A stretch of DNA of 64,000 bases from Ectobacillus sp. JY-23 (GCF_023022965.1 NZ_CP095462.1:1054001-1118000); one strand, 5' to 3'; positions 8,139 through 19,980 are shown, counted from the stretch's first letter. Notes: generated from the letters alone by a model not told the origin. A program made the numbers and translations.

Positions 8139-9611
8139 TTAATCTTCATCAAAATCTCTAAAACGAAATCCCTCAAAGAAAGAAAAGCGCGCCTTATCCT
8201 TTGGACGCAAAAAAGTTGGTCTGTATTTTTGCATGCCAAATGGCAGACGAATTAAGAAATCTTTCATATCTGGTATTCTTGGTGGATACAGGGGTGAAAG
8301 ATAAGGTCGATTAAAAGAAGTTAACTTAATTAGATGAGTTAGCACAAAGATACCAAACAGAGCAATGCCAAATAAGCCTAGGAGTTGTGCAAATAGCAAA
8401 CATGGATACCTCAAAAAACGTATTGTATTTGTTACTCGATACACGGGTGTGGTAAATGAAGCAAGAGCAGCTAATGCCACTATAATTAATAACACATTGC
8501 TAGTAAGTGAAGCTTGTACAGATGCAGTACCAATTACGATTCCCCCAACAATCCCCAACGTTTGACCTATTTTTGATGGCATTCTTGCACCAGCTTCTCT
8601 TAATAGCTCAATCGTTATCTCTAAAAACAGAGCCTCTATAATAGGAGGAAATGGAATACTACTTCTGGATGAAATTAATGTACCTAATAATTTAGATGGA
8701 AATATTTCATAATGATACGTAAGAATGGCAACATATAGTGGCGTGACAATCACTGATAAAAAAATTGAGATAACACGAACAATCCTAAAAAAGGAAGCTA
8801 GTATCCAATTTAGATAATAATCCTCAAATGAAGTCAACAAAATACCAAACGTAGCTGGTGCGATAATAGCAGAAGAAGAGCCATCACACATTATGACTAC
8901 ATAACCATCACTTAAAGCACCAACAATCCGATCTACCCTTTCTGTATCAATGGTTTGAGGAAATATAGATAGTGAATCATCTACTATCATTTGATTTAAA
9001 ACTGCCACATCAGAAATCGCATCATATTGAATATCTTGAATGCGTTTTAAAATTGTACTTACGTTATCATCGTCTGTAACATTTTCAATGTATAAGATAG
9101 CTACTTTCGTTTGGCTCATGGTTCCAATTTTTACTTCTGTAGTAATGAACCCCGGGATAGGGAGACGCTTTCTTATTAAATGAATATTAGTATCTAAGTC
9201 TTCGATTAAGGCTTCTTTCGGCCCCATGACAGTAAATTCATTCTCTGGTGTACTAATACTTCTGGACTTTCTAACTGCAGCTTTAATTAATAAAACATTT
9301 GTTTTATCGTTTAATAACTCGATCAGAACATACCCATTAAGAAGTTTTTTTTCAATTAATATTGTATCTGTTGACAGAATATTGTCTTCAATTGGAATAG
9401 CCCCTTTTAAATCTTGTATCAATGAAATATCTTTTTGATTCATTGCAGGTAATATTTCTCGATGAAGTGTATCTATATTAATTAAAGAAGAAAAGTAAGA
9501 AATAGCATAAGGTAAAATAGCTTCCTTATTATGATATTGGACAAAATCATATGATCGGCTTAATTTTTTCTTCATACCTTGAATTTCTAGCCACTGGTTT
9601 GAAGCTCCCAT
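8139..9611 (-). CDS. GerA-type germinant receptor subunit A
   Basis: This 490-aa protein fits the GerA family: a soluble N-terminal region (about residues 1-240), the conserved CDGSSSAIIAPATF segment near residue 245, then a cluster of four to five membrane segments including PFPPIIEALFLE near residue 315 and GGIVIGTASVQASL near residue 355, and a short basic C-terminal tail. It is the first gene of the A-B-C receptor operon. The ATG follows GTGGGG at a somewhat long spacing. Only 33 nt separate it from a MITE upstream, too little for a normal sporulation promoter, so the promoter must lie in or beyond the element. Confidence 0.9.
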   Translation of the reverse strand: MGASNQWLEIQGMKKKLSRSYDFVQYHNKEAILPYAISYFSSLINIDTLHREILPAMNQKDISLIQDLKGAIPIEDNILSTDTILIEKKLLNGYVLIELLNDKTNVLLIKAAVRKSRSISTPENEFTVMGPKEALIEDLDTNIHLIRKRLPIPGFITTEVKIGTMSQTKVAILYIENVTDDDNVSTILKRIQDIQYDAISDVAVLNQMIVDDSLSIFPQTIDTERVDRIVGALSDGYVVIMCDGSSSAIIAPATFGILLTSFEDYYLNWILASFFRIVRVISIFLSVIVTPLYVAILTYHYEIFPSKLLGTLISSRSSIPFPPIIEALFLEITIELLREAGARMPSKIGQTLGIVGGIVIGTASVQASLTSNVLLIIVALAALASFTTPVYRVTNTIRFLRYPCLLFAQLLGLFGIALFGIFVLTHLIKLTSFNRPYLSPLYPPRIPDMKDFLIRLPFGMQKYRPTFLRPKDKARFSFFEGFRFRDFDED

Positions 9612-9636
9612 ATTCTTTATACCCCACTACTTCTTT

Positions 9637-9833
9637 TAATTTATGGCTCTGTTAAAATTCGTTGTTGATTTCTGTTACGGGGGTTCGCTTTCCCTGGGTG
9701 GTCAGGGAGCCTCCTCAGCGCTATGCGCCTGCGGGGTCTCCCTTTGACTCGCTTTTCCCGCAGGAGTCTCCCCCTTCACTCCTATCAACAAGTATCAATT
9801 ATTAACATTAAGCTTTAACAAAGCCTAATTTAT
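9637..9833. mobile_element. MITE copy 2 with 8-bp target duplications
   Basis: The element spans 9645-9825 (181 bp, same length as copy 1). It starts GGCTCTGTTAAA and ends TTTAACAAAGCC. A perfect 8-bp direct repeat, TAATTTAT, flanks it (9637-9644 and 9826-9833). It is in the same orientation as copies 1 and 3 and lies immediately upstream of gerA. Confidence 0.88.
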
Positions 9834-10053
9834 ATTAAATAGTATTTGCTATTTCTATTTTTTTATAAGGTACTTTATTATGAATCTGAAGCTACACTTA
9901 AACAGATTTGTGCAGCTTATACAAAAGCTTAAACACAAATGCTTTACAATAAAACTTACTTTACCGAAGTTACTAGTTCAAATTTTTATGAAAGTAAGAT
10001 ATACTTACTACCCTTTTCACCTGTGACTTCCACGTCATTAATACTCTCTCTGT
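9834..10053. other. AT-rich intergenic stretch, no gene seen
   Basis: Between MITE copy 2 and the mutL terminator I see no reading frame with a ribosome-binding site. The original gerA promoter may lie here, displaced by the MITE, but I could not identify a convincing sigma-G match. Confidence 0.4.
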
Positions 10054-10110
10054 ATGAACTGAAAAAGGGCAACCAGCTTTTACAGACTGGGTTGCCCTTT
10101 TTCAGTTCAT
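10054..10110. terminator. Long perfect hairpin downstream of mutL
   Basis: Two 21-nt arms (10054-10074 and 10090-10110) are exact reverse complements around a 15-nt loop; the arms contain GAAAAAGGGCAACC and its complement. It lies 43 nt after the mutL stop and should end mutL transcription; the symmetric A and T runs would let it work from either side. Confidence 0.75.
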
Positions 10111-10152
10111 ACAATCCTTTAGCTCCACTTTCTTCCTTTTCTCTAAAGCTAC

Positions 10153-11994
10153 TTACATTACCCGCTTAAACATCTTTTCCAGCTCATACGTAGAATAATG
10201 AACTACAATTGGTCTGCCGTGCGGACACGTATACGGATTCGTTGTTTTACGCAAATCCTCTAGCAACGCGAAAATCTCTTCATTCTTTAGGTGCTGATTC
10301 GCTTTAATAGATGCTTTACAGCTCAGCATTATCGCAGCTTCTTCGCGAAGTTTTCTTATATCGACCTTCTTCTCTTTACGCACCTGCTCCATCATCTCTT
10401 CAATGATTTCCACTTCATCTCCTTTTGGAAACCATGTCGGATGCGAGCGTACGATAAAGCTTTGCTGACCGAATGGTTCGAGAAATAAACCTACCTTCTC
10501 GAGCTCCGATAACTGCTCTTCAACCCTTAGAAACTCTTGCAGCGATAAATCAATGCGATACGGAATTAACAGCTCCTGTACATCAGGTGCAACACGGCCA
10601 ACCTTTTCCCGAAAATATTCGTAGTTAATACGCTCCTGCGCCGCATGTTGATCAATAAGATATAATCCTTGATCGTTTTGCGCCAAAATATACGTGCCGT
10701 GCATTTGTCCAATCGGATAGAGAGGCGGCAAGTCATTTCCGTTCATCTCCACCTCACAAGCTACCTCAGGTAATGTTAACACCAACTCCTCTTCCGACTC
10801 GTACAAAATCTCCTGGTGCTCCGGTTTTGGTTCTGACACAATGACAGGAGCTGATATTGGTGATTCCATTATAACAGGCTTTTCAATTTTTTTTTCGAGC
10901 ATACCTGTCGGCAACTTAATATCTGGTGTAATGGTGTGCTCAAACCGGAAAGCCTCTTGTGTGCTGTCCTGTTGCACCGGCTTTTTCACCACAGCAGACG
11001 GAATGAGTTGTACCTTTTGAAAGGCTTCCTTTAAAGTGGTAGACACCAGCTCAAGCAGCTCATTCTCTTTACTGAAGCGCACCTCCAGCTTTGCTGGATG
11101 CACATTCACATCAACCAACATCGGATCCATTTCAATAGAGAAAAAAGCAATCGGATACCTGCCGATTGGCAGCAATGTATGATAGCCTTGTTGAATGGCT
11201 TTAACAAGCGAATAGTTACGAATATAGCGCCCATTTACAATCGTTGAAATATAATGTCTAGAAGCCCTTGTTACCTCTGGAAGTGCAACATAGCCTTTTA
11301 TGATAAAATCTAGAGACTGTACTTCAATCGGAATCATCTTTTTCGCAATCGGTACACCATATATTGCAGCTAACACTTGGCGTACATCACCGTTTCCAGA
11401 TGTATGGAGCAGCTTTTTCCCATTATGCAACAGGCGAATGGATACGTCTGGATGTGCCATCGCAATACGATATACAAGATCAGTAATATTTCCGAGCTCC
11501 GTATTAATTGTTTTCATATACTTCAAGCGAGCAGGCGTATTAAAAAACAGATGCTCTACCGTAATATCTGTACCTTTTCGACTCGTTGCTTTTTCGTGTA
11601 AAATAAGTTCGCCGCCTTTAATGGCTACTTTTGTCCCCGGTCCTTCTCCCGTGCTCGTAAGCAACGTCAGCTCACTGACAGAAGCGATACTAGGCAAAGC
11701 CTCCCCCCGAAAACCAAGCGTCCGAATGCGGAACAAATCTCTTTCATCTTGAATCTTACTTGTGGCATGACGTTCAAAGGCCACAAGACAGTCATCTTCT
11801 TCCATACCATCTCCATTATCGATGATACGAATTTTAGAAAGACCTGCTTCCTCCAAATGAATTTCAATGCTTGTACTGTTTGCATCAATTGCGTTTTCAA
11901 TCAGCTCTTTTACAACGGAAGCTGGTCTCTCAACCACCTCTCCCGCTGCGATTAAGTTTGAGAGCTGGTCGTCAAGCTTACGAATTTTCCCCAT
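10153..11994 (-). CDS. mutL: DNA mismatch repair protein MutL
   Basis: The 613-aa protein has an N-terminal GHKL ATPase with [11 protein letters not shown] (near residue 31), DNGDGM (near 59) and GFRGEAL (near 93). Its C-terminal domain has the endonuclease motif [12 protein letters not shown] (near 450) and the zinc-binding CPHGRP motif near residue 590. This is therefore the nicking type of MutL found in bacteria without MutH. It acts with MutS to direct strand excision. mutL starts 4 nt after the mutS stop, preceded by AAAGGATGAG, so the two genes are one operon. Confidence 0.96.
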   Translation of the reverse strand: MGKIRKLDDQLSNLIAAGEVVERPASVVKELIENAIDANSTSIEIHLEEAGLSKIRIIDNGDGMEEDDCLVAFERHATSKIQDERDLFRIRTLGFRGEALPSIASVSELTLLTSTGEGPGTKVAIKGGELILHEKATSRKGTDITVEHLFFNTPARLKYMKTINTELGNITDLVYRIAMAHPDVSIRLLHNGKKLLHTSGNGDVRQVLAAIYGVPIAKKMIPIEVQSLDFIIKGYVALPEVTRASRHYISTIVNGRYIRNYSLVKAIQQGYHTLLPIGRYPIAFFSIEMDPMLVDVNVHPAKLEVRFSKENELLELVSTTLKEAFQKVQLIPSAVVKKPVQQDSTQEAFRFEHTITPDIKLPTGMLEKKIEKPVIMESPISAPVIVSEPKPEHQEILYESEEELVLTLPEVACEVEMNGNDLPPLYPIGQMHGTYILAQNDQGLYLIDQHAAQERINYEYFREKVGRVAPDVQELLIPYRIDLSLQEFLRVEEQLSELEKVGLFLEPFGQQSFIVRSHPTWFPKGDEVEIIEEMMEQVRKEKKVDIRKLREEAAIMLSCKASIKANQHLKNEEIFALLEDLRKTTNPYTCPHGRPIVVHYSTYELEKMFKRVM

Positions 11995-11998
11995 TCTC

Positions 11999-14587
11999 TC
12001 ATCCTTTCTTCAGCAGTTTTTGTAAACGATACAGCTCGTTCAGCGCCTCAAGCGGCGTCATATCTAAAATTTCTAGCTTCTTAATTTGTTCCAGCGCTTT
12101 TTTCTCATGTGATGTTTGTTTTGATTCTACAGGCGGCTCTGTGACCGTAAAGAAAGAAAGCTGATCGTCATATAGCGTTGATGCTTTCTTTTGAAGCTCT
12201 GGTACCTCTTTCACTTCTGTTCCCTCTAGTGCCGCAAGTACCTCTTTCGCGCGGTTAATTAAGCTGCTTGGCAATTCAGCTAGCTCCGCAACATGAATTC
12301 CATAACTTTGATCTGCCGCACCTTCTTTTACTTTATGAAGAAATACGACTTTTCCATTTTCTTCAATTGCAGCTACATGCACATTCTTCAACTTGTCTAG
12401 CTGACCGGAAAGTGCTGTTAGCTCATGATAATGCGTTGAAAATAACGTTTTAGCCCCAATATGGTGATGAATATGTTCAATAATGGCCTGCGCAAGCGCC
12501 ATACCATCGTACGTTGATGTACCGCGCCCAATTTCATCAAATAAAATTAAGCTATTCTTTGTAGCGTTTGCGATAGCGTTTTTGGCTTCCAGCATCTCTA
12601 CCATGAACGTACTTTGACCTGAGATTAAATCATCAGCAGCACCAATGCGGGTAAAGATTTGATCGAATACCGGCAACACCGCCTCGTTCGCCGGTACGAA
12701 ACATCCGATTTGCGCCATTATAGCATGTAACGCTAACTGTCTCATATACGTACTTTTACCGGACATATTCGGACCTGTAATCAAAAACATATCTGTTTCT
12801 TGTGGCATCCACACATCGTTTGGTACATATGTTTTTGTGTTAAGCACCTTTTCCACGACAGGATGACGGCCATCTTTGATAAAAATTTCACGCTTAGCTG
12901 ACAGCTGCGGCTTTACAAACTGCTCCTCTTCGCTTACCGTCGCAAAGCTTTGTAATACATCAAGCTCGCTCACAATTTTTGCAAGATGTTGAAGCTTTGG
13001 AATATAAGCCTTCACTTGCTCGCGAAGTTCGACAAACAAATCGTATTCCAGTTGCACAATTTTTTCTTCTGCACCTAAAATGAGCGCTTCCTTTTCTTTT
13101 AGCTCCTGCGTTACAAAGCGTTCGGCGTTTGCTAGCGTTTGCTTACGCTCATATCTTCCTTCTGGCAACGCTCCAAGATTTGCTTTGGTTACTTCAATGT
13201 AGTAACCAAAAATACGGTTATAGCCGATTTTTAACGACTTAATGCCAGTCAATTGCCGTTCACGTTGCTCAAGCTCAGCAATCCACGTTTTTCCATTTTT
13301 ACTAACATAGCGATATTCATCAAGTGTTCTGTTATAGCCATCTTTTATAATATTTCCCTCTTTTATAGATAAAGAAGGGGTGTCCAAAATACTTTGTTCC
13401 AGTAGCTCAGCTAAGCTTTCACACGAATCTGCCTCAGAAATCAGTGCATCTGCGTATGGACTTTCCAACTGCTTCGTTAACTCTAAAATAGCGGGAATTT
13501 GCTGAACAGAACGTTTAAGTTGTAACAAATCCTTTGCATTGACGTTTCCATAGGCAACCCTTCCAGCCAATCTTTCTAAGTCATAGACATCACGAAGTTT
13601 CTCTTTTAGATCTTCTCTTATAAAATAATGCATCATGAATGTTTCAACCATGCCATGCCGCTCTTCAATTTGCATTGCATTCACAAGCGGTCTCTCCACC
13701 CATTGTTTCAGCATGCGACCACCCATTGCAGTTTTTGTTTTATCAAGTAGCCACAACAATGAGCCTGTTTTCTCTTTTGTACGAATGGTTTCTGTCAACT
13801 CTAGATTACGCTTAGAATGCACATCTATTTTCATAAATTGATTGCTGTAGTACATACGCACAGGTTGTAAATGATCTAGGGATCGTTTTTGTGTGCGCAA
13901 CACATAACAAAACAGACGACCAACGGCCATCGTTAATTTCTCATCTTGTAAATGGGAAACAAGCCGGTGAAGTCCTTCCGGTATATCTGTTTCATCCTCA
14001 TGAGAAATGGTAATCTTGAGTTGACTCGTTAATTTGTAAAGTTCATCTGTTGGAAATGTACTGCTAACAACTATCTCTCTTGCGCCAAGGGCATGTACTT
14101 CAAGTAATACATCCTCCATAGCTCCATTCAGCATCGTCACAGTGTTCTCGCCTGTTGACAAATCATTGCACGCAAGCACATAGCTTCCCTCAAACTCTGT
14201 TAGTGCTACAAGAAAATTGTTTTCTTTTTCATCAAGGTTGCGCCCTTCCATCATCGTACCTGGTGTAATTAACTGTACAACTTCACGTCGTACGACACCC
14301 TTAGCCGTTTTCGGATCCTCGACCTGTTCACAAAGAGCCACTTTATAGCCCTTTTCTACAAGCTGTTCAATATAACCTTTGGCCGCATGGTGAGGTACAC
14401 CGCACATTGGAATGCGCTCACTTCCACCCGCATCACGGCTCGTTAGTGTAATCTCCAATTCATGTGCTGCTTTAACAGCATCATTAAAAAACATTTCATA
14501 AAAATCACCTAATCTGAAAAACAAAAAAGCGTCTTGATAGTTTTCTTTTATCTTTAAGTATTGCTGCATCATCGGGGTATATGTCAT
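11999..14587 (-). CDS. mutS: DNA mismatch repair protein MutS
   Basis: This 862-aa protein has the mismatch-recognition Phe-x-Glu segment (GDFYEMF near residue 30), the connector, lever and clamp regions, and a C-terminal ABC-type ATPase with Walker [10 protein letters not shown] and Walker [17 protein letters not shown]. MutS binds mispaired bases and recruits MutL. The ATG at 14587 has a GGAGG site; an in-frame start 39 nt upstream has none. The first residues ([14 protein letters not shown]) match the usual MutS N-terminus. It heads the mutS-mutL operon. Confidence 0.96.
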   Translation of the reverse strand: MTYTPMMQQYLKIKENYQDAFLFFRLGDFYEMFFNDAVKAAHELEITLTSRDAGGSERIPMCGVPHHAAKGYIEQLVEKGYKVALCEQVEDPKTAKGVVRREVVQLITPGTMMEGRNLDEKENNFLVALTEFEGSYVLACNDLSTGENTVTMLNGAMEDVLLEVHALGAREIVVSSTFPTDELYKLTSQLKITISHEDETDIPEGLHRLVSHLQDEKLTMAVGRLFCYVLRTQKRSLDHLQPVRMYYSNQFMKIDVHSKRNLELTETIRTKEKTGSLLWLLDKTKTAMGGRMLKQWVERPLVNAMQIEERHGMVETFMMHYFIREDLKEKLRDVYDLERLAGRVAYGNVNAKDLLQLKRSVQQIPAILELTKQLESPYADALISEADSCESLAELLEQSILDTPSLSIKEGNIIKDGYNRTLDEYRYVSKNGKTWIAELEQRERQLTGIKSLKIGYNRIFGYYIEVTKANLGALPEGRYERKQTLANAERFVTQELKEKEALILGAEEKIVQLEYDLFVELREQVKAYIPKLQHLAKIVSELDVLQSFATVSEEEQFVKPQLSAKREIFIKDGRHPVVEKVLNTKTYVPNDVWMPQETDMFLITGPNMSGKSTYMRQLALHAIMAQIGCFVPANEAVLPVFDQIFTRIGAADDLISGQSTFMVEMLEAKNAIANATKNSLILFDEIGRGTSTYDGMALAQAIIEHIHHHIGAKTLFSTHYHELTALSGQLDKLKNVHVAAIEENGKVVFLHKVKEGAADQSYGIHVAELAELPSSLINRAKEVLAALEGTEVKEVPELQKKASTLYDDQLSFFTVTEPPVESKQTSHEKKALEQIKKLEILDMTPLEALNELYRLQKLLKKG

Positions 14588-14756
14588 GGTCGTCCTCCAA
14601 CACGTAAATATCTCATAATACTCCATTATAACATGATAGAATTTTTACGCAGTACATTTACCCTTTAAAAGAAAAAACAGATTTTGGGTATATCCTACAA
14701 AAACATTCTTTTTTACACGAGAGCAAAATCGATGCCGATCAGGCTAGAAGCATAAC

Positions 14757-14785
14757 AAAAAAGCTAGGAAGAAATTCTTCCTAGC
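14757..14785 (-). terminator. Terminator of cotE
   Basis: On the minus strand, GCTAGGAAGAA and TTCTTCCTAGC pair as an 11-bp stem and are followed by TTTTTT, 5 nt after the cotE stop. Confidence 0.88.
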
Positions 14786-14790
14786 GATTC

Positions 14791-15336
14791 TTACTCTTCT
14801 TCTGCATCTAAAATAAAGTTTGGATCTAAGTCTTCAAACTCTTCATCATCTACTTCGCAGTATGCGTCATCATCGTCACGGCAGCCTTCTGGATTCACTC
14901 GAACACACACTTTGGTTTCGCCGATTACTTCTACCAGAAACTCTCGCTCCACTGTCACAATAATTTTGTTACCATTTGGAGAAATGATAGCCTCTAAACA
15001 ATTTGGATGCTGGATAACGCGAGCAATGATTTCATAATCATCACCGGTAAAGTTTTTGTCGCGATAACGAATCTTCACTTCTTCTTTGTAATGTACGCGT
15101 TCTGTTACAACTTCTGTTTTTGTGTTGTCATCATAGGAATACCATGTGTTAATATCATAATATCCATCAATCTCTACATACTTGCCGCATTTTTTTGCTT
15201 CATACGCATGGTTGATGACCCAACACCCGAGAATACTTGTCGGTGTGTGATTTGGATCGACAGTATGGGTTGACTTCATATATTGACGGCCTTTACCCAC
15301 AACCGCTTTCGTAATAATCTCTCTATATTCGGACAT
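14791..15336 (-). CDS. cotE: Outer spore coat morphogenetic protein CotE
   Basis: The 181-aa protein matches CotE in length and in its ending: a very acidic C-terminal tail ([18 protein letters not shown]) needed in B. subtilis for assembling particular coat proteins. CotE forms a ring around the forespore through SpoIVA and nucleates the outer coat (and, in the B. cereus group, exosporium attachment). AGGAGGG precedes the ATG. A sigma-E-like promoter lies just upstream and a terminator follows, so it appears monocistronic, between the RNA-modification genes and mutS as in other Bacillus. Confidence 0.95.
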   Translation of the reverse strand: MSEYREIITKAVVGKGRQYMKSTHTVDPNHTPTSILGCWVINHAYEAKKCGKYVEIDGYYDINTWYSYDDNTKTEVVTERVHYKEEVKIRYRDKNFTGDDYEIIARVIQHPNCLEAIISPNGNKIIVTVEREFLVEVIGETKVCVRVNPEGCRDDDDAYCEVDDEEFEDLDPNFILDAEEE

Positions 15337-15366
15337 TCCTAACCCTCCTCAATCAATATTCAATTC

Positions 15367-15396
15367 ATCATATGCGAGACAATCGCGGAATGTGCC
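15367..15396 (-). promoter_or_regulatory. Candidate sigma-E promoter of cotE
   Basis: On the minus strand GGCACATT and CATATGAT are separated by 14 nt, close to the mother-cell sigma-E consensus (a CATATT-like -35 and CATACAAT -10). It lies about 30 nt before the cotE start. CotE is known to be made under sigma-E in B. subtilis. Confidence 0.45.
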
Positions 15397-15490
15397 ATCG
15401 CCTATGAAAAAAAGCCTACAGATGATTGCGTGCATAGAATCTGCATAGTCCATTTTATGCACGAAAATTCGGATATGTGCTTGTCCATAA

Positions 15491-15523
15491 AGAAAAAGAT
15501 GCCCAAACAGGCATCTTTTTTAT
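15491..15523. terminator. Terminator downstream of ymcA
   Basis: AAAAAGATGCC and GGCATCTTTTT pair around a 6-nt loop, with T runs suited to either strand. Confidence 0.82.
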
Positions 15524-15582
15524 AAAGAGATGTATATTGCTGAAGTTTAAGCCTTGTGCCTAAGCGGTCAATTCCGCTTTTC

Positions 15583-16014
15583 TTACATACAAGTGCCGCA
15601 AGCGCCTTTGCTTGCGATTTCCGCACCTGTTTCCCCTTTTAATACATTGCCGCCTGTAGAGATGAGAATATCATCCGTTACGGTGTTGGAGATTGTACTT
15701 GCTACCAACTGCAACAAATCGTTAACATATGTTTGTGAAGATTGAAATTCTTGTACAACTGGAATAGCTTCCAGTTCAGCTTGTAATGCGTCAATTTGAG
15801 CTTCTACCTTTTTCAAGGCTTCTACTTTACCGTAATGCTGCAGATTAACTGCATGTTTTTGCAATGCTTTAATTTTATCAATACGCGTTCGCACATTTTC
15901 ATTTTTATGAATTTGTGCTTCTGCACGCTTGAATACATCCACTTCTTCTGTATTAGCAATCATTTTTGCTAATTCCTTTGCTCGCATTACAATTTCCTCT
16001 TTTGTGTACGTCAC
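15583..16014 (-). CDS. ymcA: RicA (YmcA), RNase Y-associated regulator
   Basis: This 143-aa helical protein matches the YlbF/YmcA family. It ends in a cysteine pair (CGTCM), a feature linked to Fe-S binding by the RicA-RicF-RicT (YmcA-YlbF-YaaT) complex. In B. subtilis that complex promotes mRNA maturation by RNase Y and is needed for competence, biofilm formation and sporulation. Its partner RNase Y is encoded at 28.8-30.4 kb. The ATG is directly after the miaB stop (1-nt gap), so the two genes are co-transcribed. Confidence 0.92.
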   Translation of the reverse strand: MTYTKEEIVMRAKELAKMIANTEEVDVFKRAEAQIHKNENVRTRIDKIKALQKHAVNLQHYGKVEALKKVEAQIDALQAELEAIPVVQEFQSSQTYVNDLLQLVASTISNTVTDDILISTGGNVLKGETGAEIASKGACGTCM

Positions 16015-16015
16015 T

Positions 16016-17545
16016 TCACTTCACCTCAATTTGTTCTTCTACCATTACCCCATTTAATGACCATGTTTTAGCTTCTGTAACTTTAACCAAGACAATTTGG
16101 CCGATTGCCGATTTTGGCCCTTTAAAGTTTACAAGCTTATTTTTACGCGTATACCCAGCCAATACATCCGGATTGTTTTTACTTTCGCCTTCCACCAGTA
16201 CTTCCACAATTTGATCTTGATAAGCCAAGTTTTTCTTTGCAGAAATTTCATTGACGACGGCATTTAAGCGTTGTAAACGATCTTTCTTCACTTCCATCGG
16301 TACATTGTCCTGCATTTTTGCCGCCGGTGTACCTTCACGAGGTGAATAGATAAATGTATAGGCGCTGTCAAACTCCACTTCGCGATACAGAGAAAGTGTC
16401 TCTTCAAATTGCTCTTCCGTTTCGTTAGGGAATCCGACAATGATATCTGTTGTAAATGAAGCATTTGGAATAGCAGCCTTCATTTTACGAACAAGCTCTA
16501 AATACTGCTCACGTGTATATTTGCGAGCCATAATCTTTAATACATCCGTACTACCAGATTGAACCGGTAAATGAATATGTTCAACAAGGTTGCCACCCTT
16601 TGCCAGTACTTCAATTAAATGATCATCAAAGTCACGTGGATGACTTGTTGTAAAACGGATACGTGGAATATCAATTTTACGCAGCTCATCCATTAAATCA
16701 CCTAAACCGTACTTCATATCTTCAAAGTCTTTACCATAGGCATTTACGTTCTGGCCAAGAAGTGTAATTTCTTTATAGCCCTGTGCTGCCAATTGGCGTA
16801 CCTCTTGAATAATATCTTCTGGGCGACGGCTTCTTTCTTTACCGCGTGTATAAGGAACAATGCAATACGTACAGAATTTATCGCAGCCATACATGATATT
16901 TACCCAAGCTTTAATATCACCTCGACGTACACGTGGAAGGTTTTCAATAACGTCACCTTCCTTTGACCATACTTCAACAACCATTTCTTTAGAGAACATA
17001 GCTTCTTTTAAAATAAATGGCAAACGATGAATGTTATGCGTACCAAAGATCATATCCATATGCGGATGAGTTTTCATGATTTTGTTCACGACAGATTCTT
17101 CCTGTGACATACATCCGCAAATTCCCAAAAGTACGTCAGGATTTCGACGCTTTAAGGCTTTTAAGTGCCCAATCTCACCGAACACCTTATTTTCTGCGTT
17201 TTCACGTATTGCACATGTATTCAGTAGAATAACTGTAGCGTCTTCAACTGTATTTGTCGGTTCAAAGCCCATTGCGCTTAAAATCCCCGCCATGACTTCC
17301 GTATCATGCTCATTCATCTGACAACCATATGTGCGAATGAAGAACTTACGACCGTTTCCAATAGTAAGCATATCCTCAGGAATCTCAAAATCACGCTGAA
17401 TACTTATCTCTTCTTTGCCGCGTTTTTTTGCGTCCTTTAAAGAAGGTGGCTGATACGTTCTATCAAAGTATTGACTATAATCCTTTTCGGACTTTTTTTC
17501 AGATGAAAGTATTTTTTGACTTTCTAGTCTTTGTTGTTCGTTCAT
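16016..17545 (-). CDS. miaB: tRNA-2-methylthio-N6-dimethylallyladenosine synthase MiaB
   Basis: MiaB is a radical-SAM methylthiotransferase that converts i6A37 to ms2i6A37 in tRNA. The 509-aa protein has the UPF0004 domain with three cluster cysteines (C75, C111, C145), the radical-SAM motif CDKFCTYC (C221, C225, C228), and a C-terminal TRAM domain starting near residue 440. The roughly 60-aa basic N-terminal extension is normal for Bacillus MiaB. AGGAGATAG precedes the ATG. It works downstream of MiaA, encoded at 4-5 kb. Confidence 0.96.
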   Translation of the reverse strand: MNEQQRLESQKILSSEKKSEKDYSQYFDRTYQPPSLKDAKKRGKEEISIQRDFEIPEDMLTIGNGRKFFIRTYGCQMNEHDTEVMAGILSAMGFEPTNTVEDATVILLNTCAIRENAENKVFGEIGHLKALKRRNPDVLLGICGCMSQEESVVNKIMKTHPHMDMIFGTHNIHRLPFILKEAMFSKEMVVEVWSKEGDVIENLPRVRRGDIKAWVNIMYGCDKFCTYCIVPYTRGKERSRRPEDIIQEVRQLAAQGYKEITLLGQNVNAYGKDFEDMKYGLGDLMDELRKIDIPRIRFTTSHPRDFDDHLIEVLAKGGNLVEHIHLPVQSGSTDVLKIMARKYTREQYLELVRKMKAAIPNASFTTDIIVGFPNETEEQFEETLSLYREVEFDSAYTFIYSPREGTPAAKMQDNVPMEVKKDRLQRLNAVVNEISAKKNLAYQDQIVEVLVEGESKNNPDVLAGYTRKNKLVNFKGPKSAIGQIVLVKVTEAKTWSLNGVMVEEQIEVK

Positions 17546-17796
17546 AACTCTATCTCCTTTCAGGTAGCTATCAGTCTAAACAGCGCGCACACTTTTAAAC
17601 ATGCATCATATATAAATCACTATGTCCGATATACGTATTTGTACAACGGTTATATAAACACCGAAATATGCTGAAATGGCTTGCACAAAAGCATAAAACC
17701 TTTATCTTCGGTTTATATATTAGACCTATATAGTATAAAGTGTTTAGACCTATTAAACAATATAAGAGATTTAGATTTTATGAACGTATACTCTCA

Positions 17797-18759
17797 TTAG
17801 CTATAGACTTTTTTTTTCAACTTCATGCGCAGTTGCATAAGCATATCAGCTGTCATTTTATCAAGGTCATACTGCGCTTTAAAGCCCCACTCTTCTGCTG
17901 CTGCCGTGCAATCAATCGAGTTTGGCCAGCTATCTGCTATACCTTGTCGAATTGGGTCAACTGCGTAGGAGATTGTGAAATCAGGAATATGTTTACGAAT
18001 AGATGCCGCGATTTGTTCCGGCTCAAAGCTCATTGCCGTAATATTAAAAGCATTGCGATGCTTCAGTTTGGCAGGATCTGCTTCCATTAACTGTACAATA
18101 GCCTGAAGTGCATCCGGCATATACATCATATCCATGTGCGTGCCTGGCGCAATATACGATGTATATGAACCCTCTTCAATCGCTTTATAGTAAATTTCCA
18201 CCGCATAATCTGTTGTGCCGCCGCCCGGTGGTGCCACGTAGGAGATGAGACCTGGAAAGCGCACACCGCGCGTATCTACACCAAACTTATGATAGTAATA
18301 ATCACAAAGCAATTCACCTGCCACCTTGTTTACACCATACATTGTTGTTGGTCTTTGAATTGTATCCTGCGGTGTATTGTCTTTTGGTGTAGAAGGACCA
18401 AACGCGCCAATAGAGCTTGGCGTAAAGAATTTACAATTCAACTCTTTCGCAGCCTCAAGTGCATTTACCAATCCGCCCATATTCAAATTCCATGCGAACA
18501 CAGGGTTTTTTTCTGCAGTTGCAGAAAGTAAAGCCGCCAAATGAATAATCGTATCTACTTGATGCTCTTTTGCTACATTATATAAGCGTTCACCATCGGT
18601 TACATCAATCAATTCAAACGGACCTGATGTTACAGCTGGGTTGTCAGTCGCACGAATATCCGAAGCAATTACTTGCTCTGCTCCGTATAAATTACGAAGC
18701 ATCATGACAAGTTCAGAACCAATTTGTCCTAAAGAACCTGTGACCAATATTTTTTTCAT
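17797..18759 (-). CDS. tdh: L-threonine 3-dehydrogenase, SDR/epimerase type
   Basis: The 320-aa protein belongs to the extended short-chain dehydrogenase superfamily: NAD-binding TGSLGQIG at residues 7-14, catalytic Y141 and K145 (YGVNK), and a [12 protein letters not shown] segment around residue 114. It is the SDR type of threonine dehydrogenase, distinct from the zinc-dependent MDR enzyme named Tdh in B. subtilis and E. coli. It oxidises L-threonine to 2-amino-3-ketobutyrate, the substrate of Kbl, whose gene is 33 nt upstream in the same operon; that pairing is the main support. An epimerase role is the less likely alternative. AGGAGTGAG precedes the ATG. Confidence 0.87.
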   Translation of the reverse strand: MKKILVTGSLGQIGSELVMMLRNLYGAEQVIASDIRATDNPAVTSGPFELIDVTDGERLYNVAKEHQVDTIIHLAALLSATAEKNPVFAWNLNMGGLVNALEAAKELNCKFFTPSSIGAFGPSTPKDNTPQDTIQRPTTMYGVNKVAGELLCDYYYHKFGVDTRGVRFPGLISYVAPPGGGTTDYAVEIYYKAIEEGSYTSYIAPGTHMDMMYMPDALQAIVQLMEADPAKLKHRNAFNITAMSFEPEQIAASIRKHIPDFTISYAVDPIRQGIADSWPNSIDCTAAAEEWGFKAQYDLDKMTADMLMQLRMKLKKKVYS

Positions 18760-18792
18760 GTTTGCTCACTCCTATTGCATACTCATGATGTA

Positions 18793-19980
18793 TTAGATGA
18801 TACCCATTTCCTTGCCAACTTTTTCGTAAATACGGATTGCTTCATCTAGCATTTCCTTTGTATGTGCAGCTGTAGGCATATTACGTACACGCCCCATACC
18901 TTTTGCAACAGTTGGAAACACAATCGCTTTTGCATATACGCCCTCTTCGTTTAAACGTTTGCTAAATTGCTGTGTTAGGACCTCGTCGCCAATAATACAT
19001 GGCGTAATTGGGGTTTCACTATCGCCAATATTGAAGCCAAGCTGTTTTAATCCTTGTTTTAAGTAGCGACCATTTTCCCATAAGCGATCGTGAAGCTCTG
19101 TGCTTTCTGTGATAATAGATAACGATTCAATACAAGCTGCCACATCCGCAGGTGTTAACGAAGTAGAGAATAGGAATGGGCGAGAGCGAACCTTTAACCA
19201 ATCGATGAGATTTTGTTTTCCTGCCACATATCCGCCGACAACACCGATTGCTTTTGACAATGTACCGATTTGGAAATCTACCTTATCAGACAATCCGAAA
19301 TGTTTTACTGTACCTGCGCCTTTCCCAAGAACCCCAGAACCATGCGCATCATCTACATACGTGATTAAATCAAACTCTTCTGCAATTTCTACAATTTCAG
19401 GTAGCTTTGCGATATCACCATCCATGGAGAACACACCATCTGTAATCACCATAACTTTTCCGTATTGACCTTGCGTTGCTTCTTTTGCTTTTTGACGTAA
19501 ATCTTCCATGTCAGAGTGTTTATAGACAATGATTTTAGCTCTCGATAAACGACAACCATCAATAATGGATGCATGATTTAGTTCATCAGACAAAATCGCA
19601 TCATTTTTATCCATAATGGCTGAGATAGCCGCCATATTACAGTTAAATCCAGACTGATATGCAACAGCCGCTTCCGTATGCTTAAATGCCGCAATTGCTT
19701 CTTCAAGCTTAACGTGCACATCAAGCGTACCATTAATCGTACGAACAGCTCCGGCACCCACACCGTATGTTTCAATTGCTTTTGTTGCCGCTTCTTTTAA
19801 GCGCTTATCTGTAGCTAAACCAAGATAGTTATTGGAAGACAGATTAATGTATTCCTTGCCACCAATTGTAATAATTGGGCCATTTGGACTTTCCAGCGGG
19901 TCGATGACATTATACATGCCTTTATCTTTTAATTCCGCTAAATTTTCTGTTAAAAATGATTCCAATGCTTTACTCGACAT
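18793..19980 (-). CDS. kbl: Glycine C-acetyltransferase (2-amino-3-ketobutyrate CoA ligase)
   Basis: The 395-aa protein is an alpha-oxoamine synthase-type PLP enzyme. The PLP lysine is K243 in [12 protein letters not shown]; other signatures are SNNYLGLA (residues 49-56) and [12 protein letters not shown] near residue 208. It splits 2-amino-3-ketobutyrate with CoA into glycine and acetyl-CoA, completing threonine catabolism started by the adjacent dehydrogenase. BioF-like 7-keto-8-aminopelargonate synthases have the same fold, but no biotin genes are nearby. GAGGGGC precedes the ATG. Two cre-like sites upstream suggest CcpA control. Confidence 0.9.
   Translation of the reverse strand: MSSKALESFLTENLAELKDKGMYNVIDPLESPNGPIITIGGKEYINLSSNNYLGLATDKRLKEAATKAIETYGVGAGAVRTINGTLDVHVKLEEAIAAFKHTEAAVAYQSGFNCNMAAISAIMDKNDAILSDELNHASIIDGCRLSRAKIIVYKHSDMEDLRQKAKEATQGQYGKVMVITDGVFSMDGDIAKLPEIVEIAEEFDLITYVDDAHGSGVLGKGAGTVKHFGLSDKVDFQIGTLSKAIGVVGGYVAGKQNLIDWLKVRSRPFLFSTSLTPADVAACIESLSIITESTELHDRLWENGRYLKQGLKQLGFNIGDSETPITPCIIGDEVLTQQFSKRLNEEGVYAKAIVFPTVAKGMGRVRNMPTAAHTKEMLDEAIRIYEKVGKEMGII

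Noticed and set aside
11300-11752. 150-aa plus-strand frame inside mutL
   Set aside because: Antisense shadow of a well-supported gene; no ribosome-binding site and an unnatural composition.
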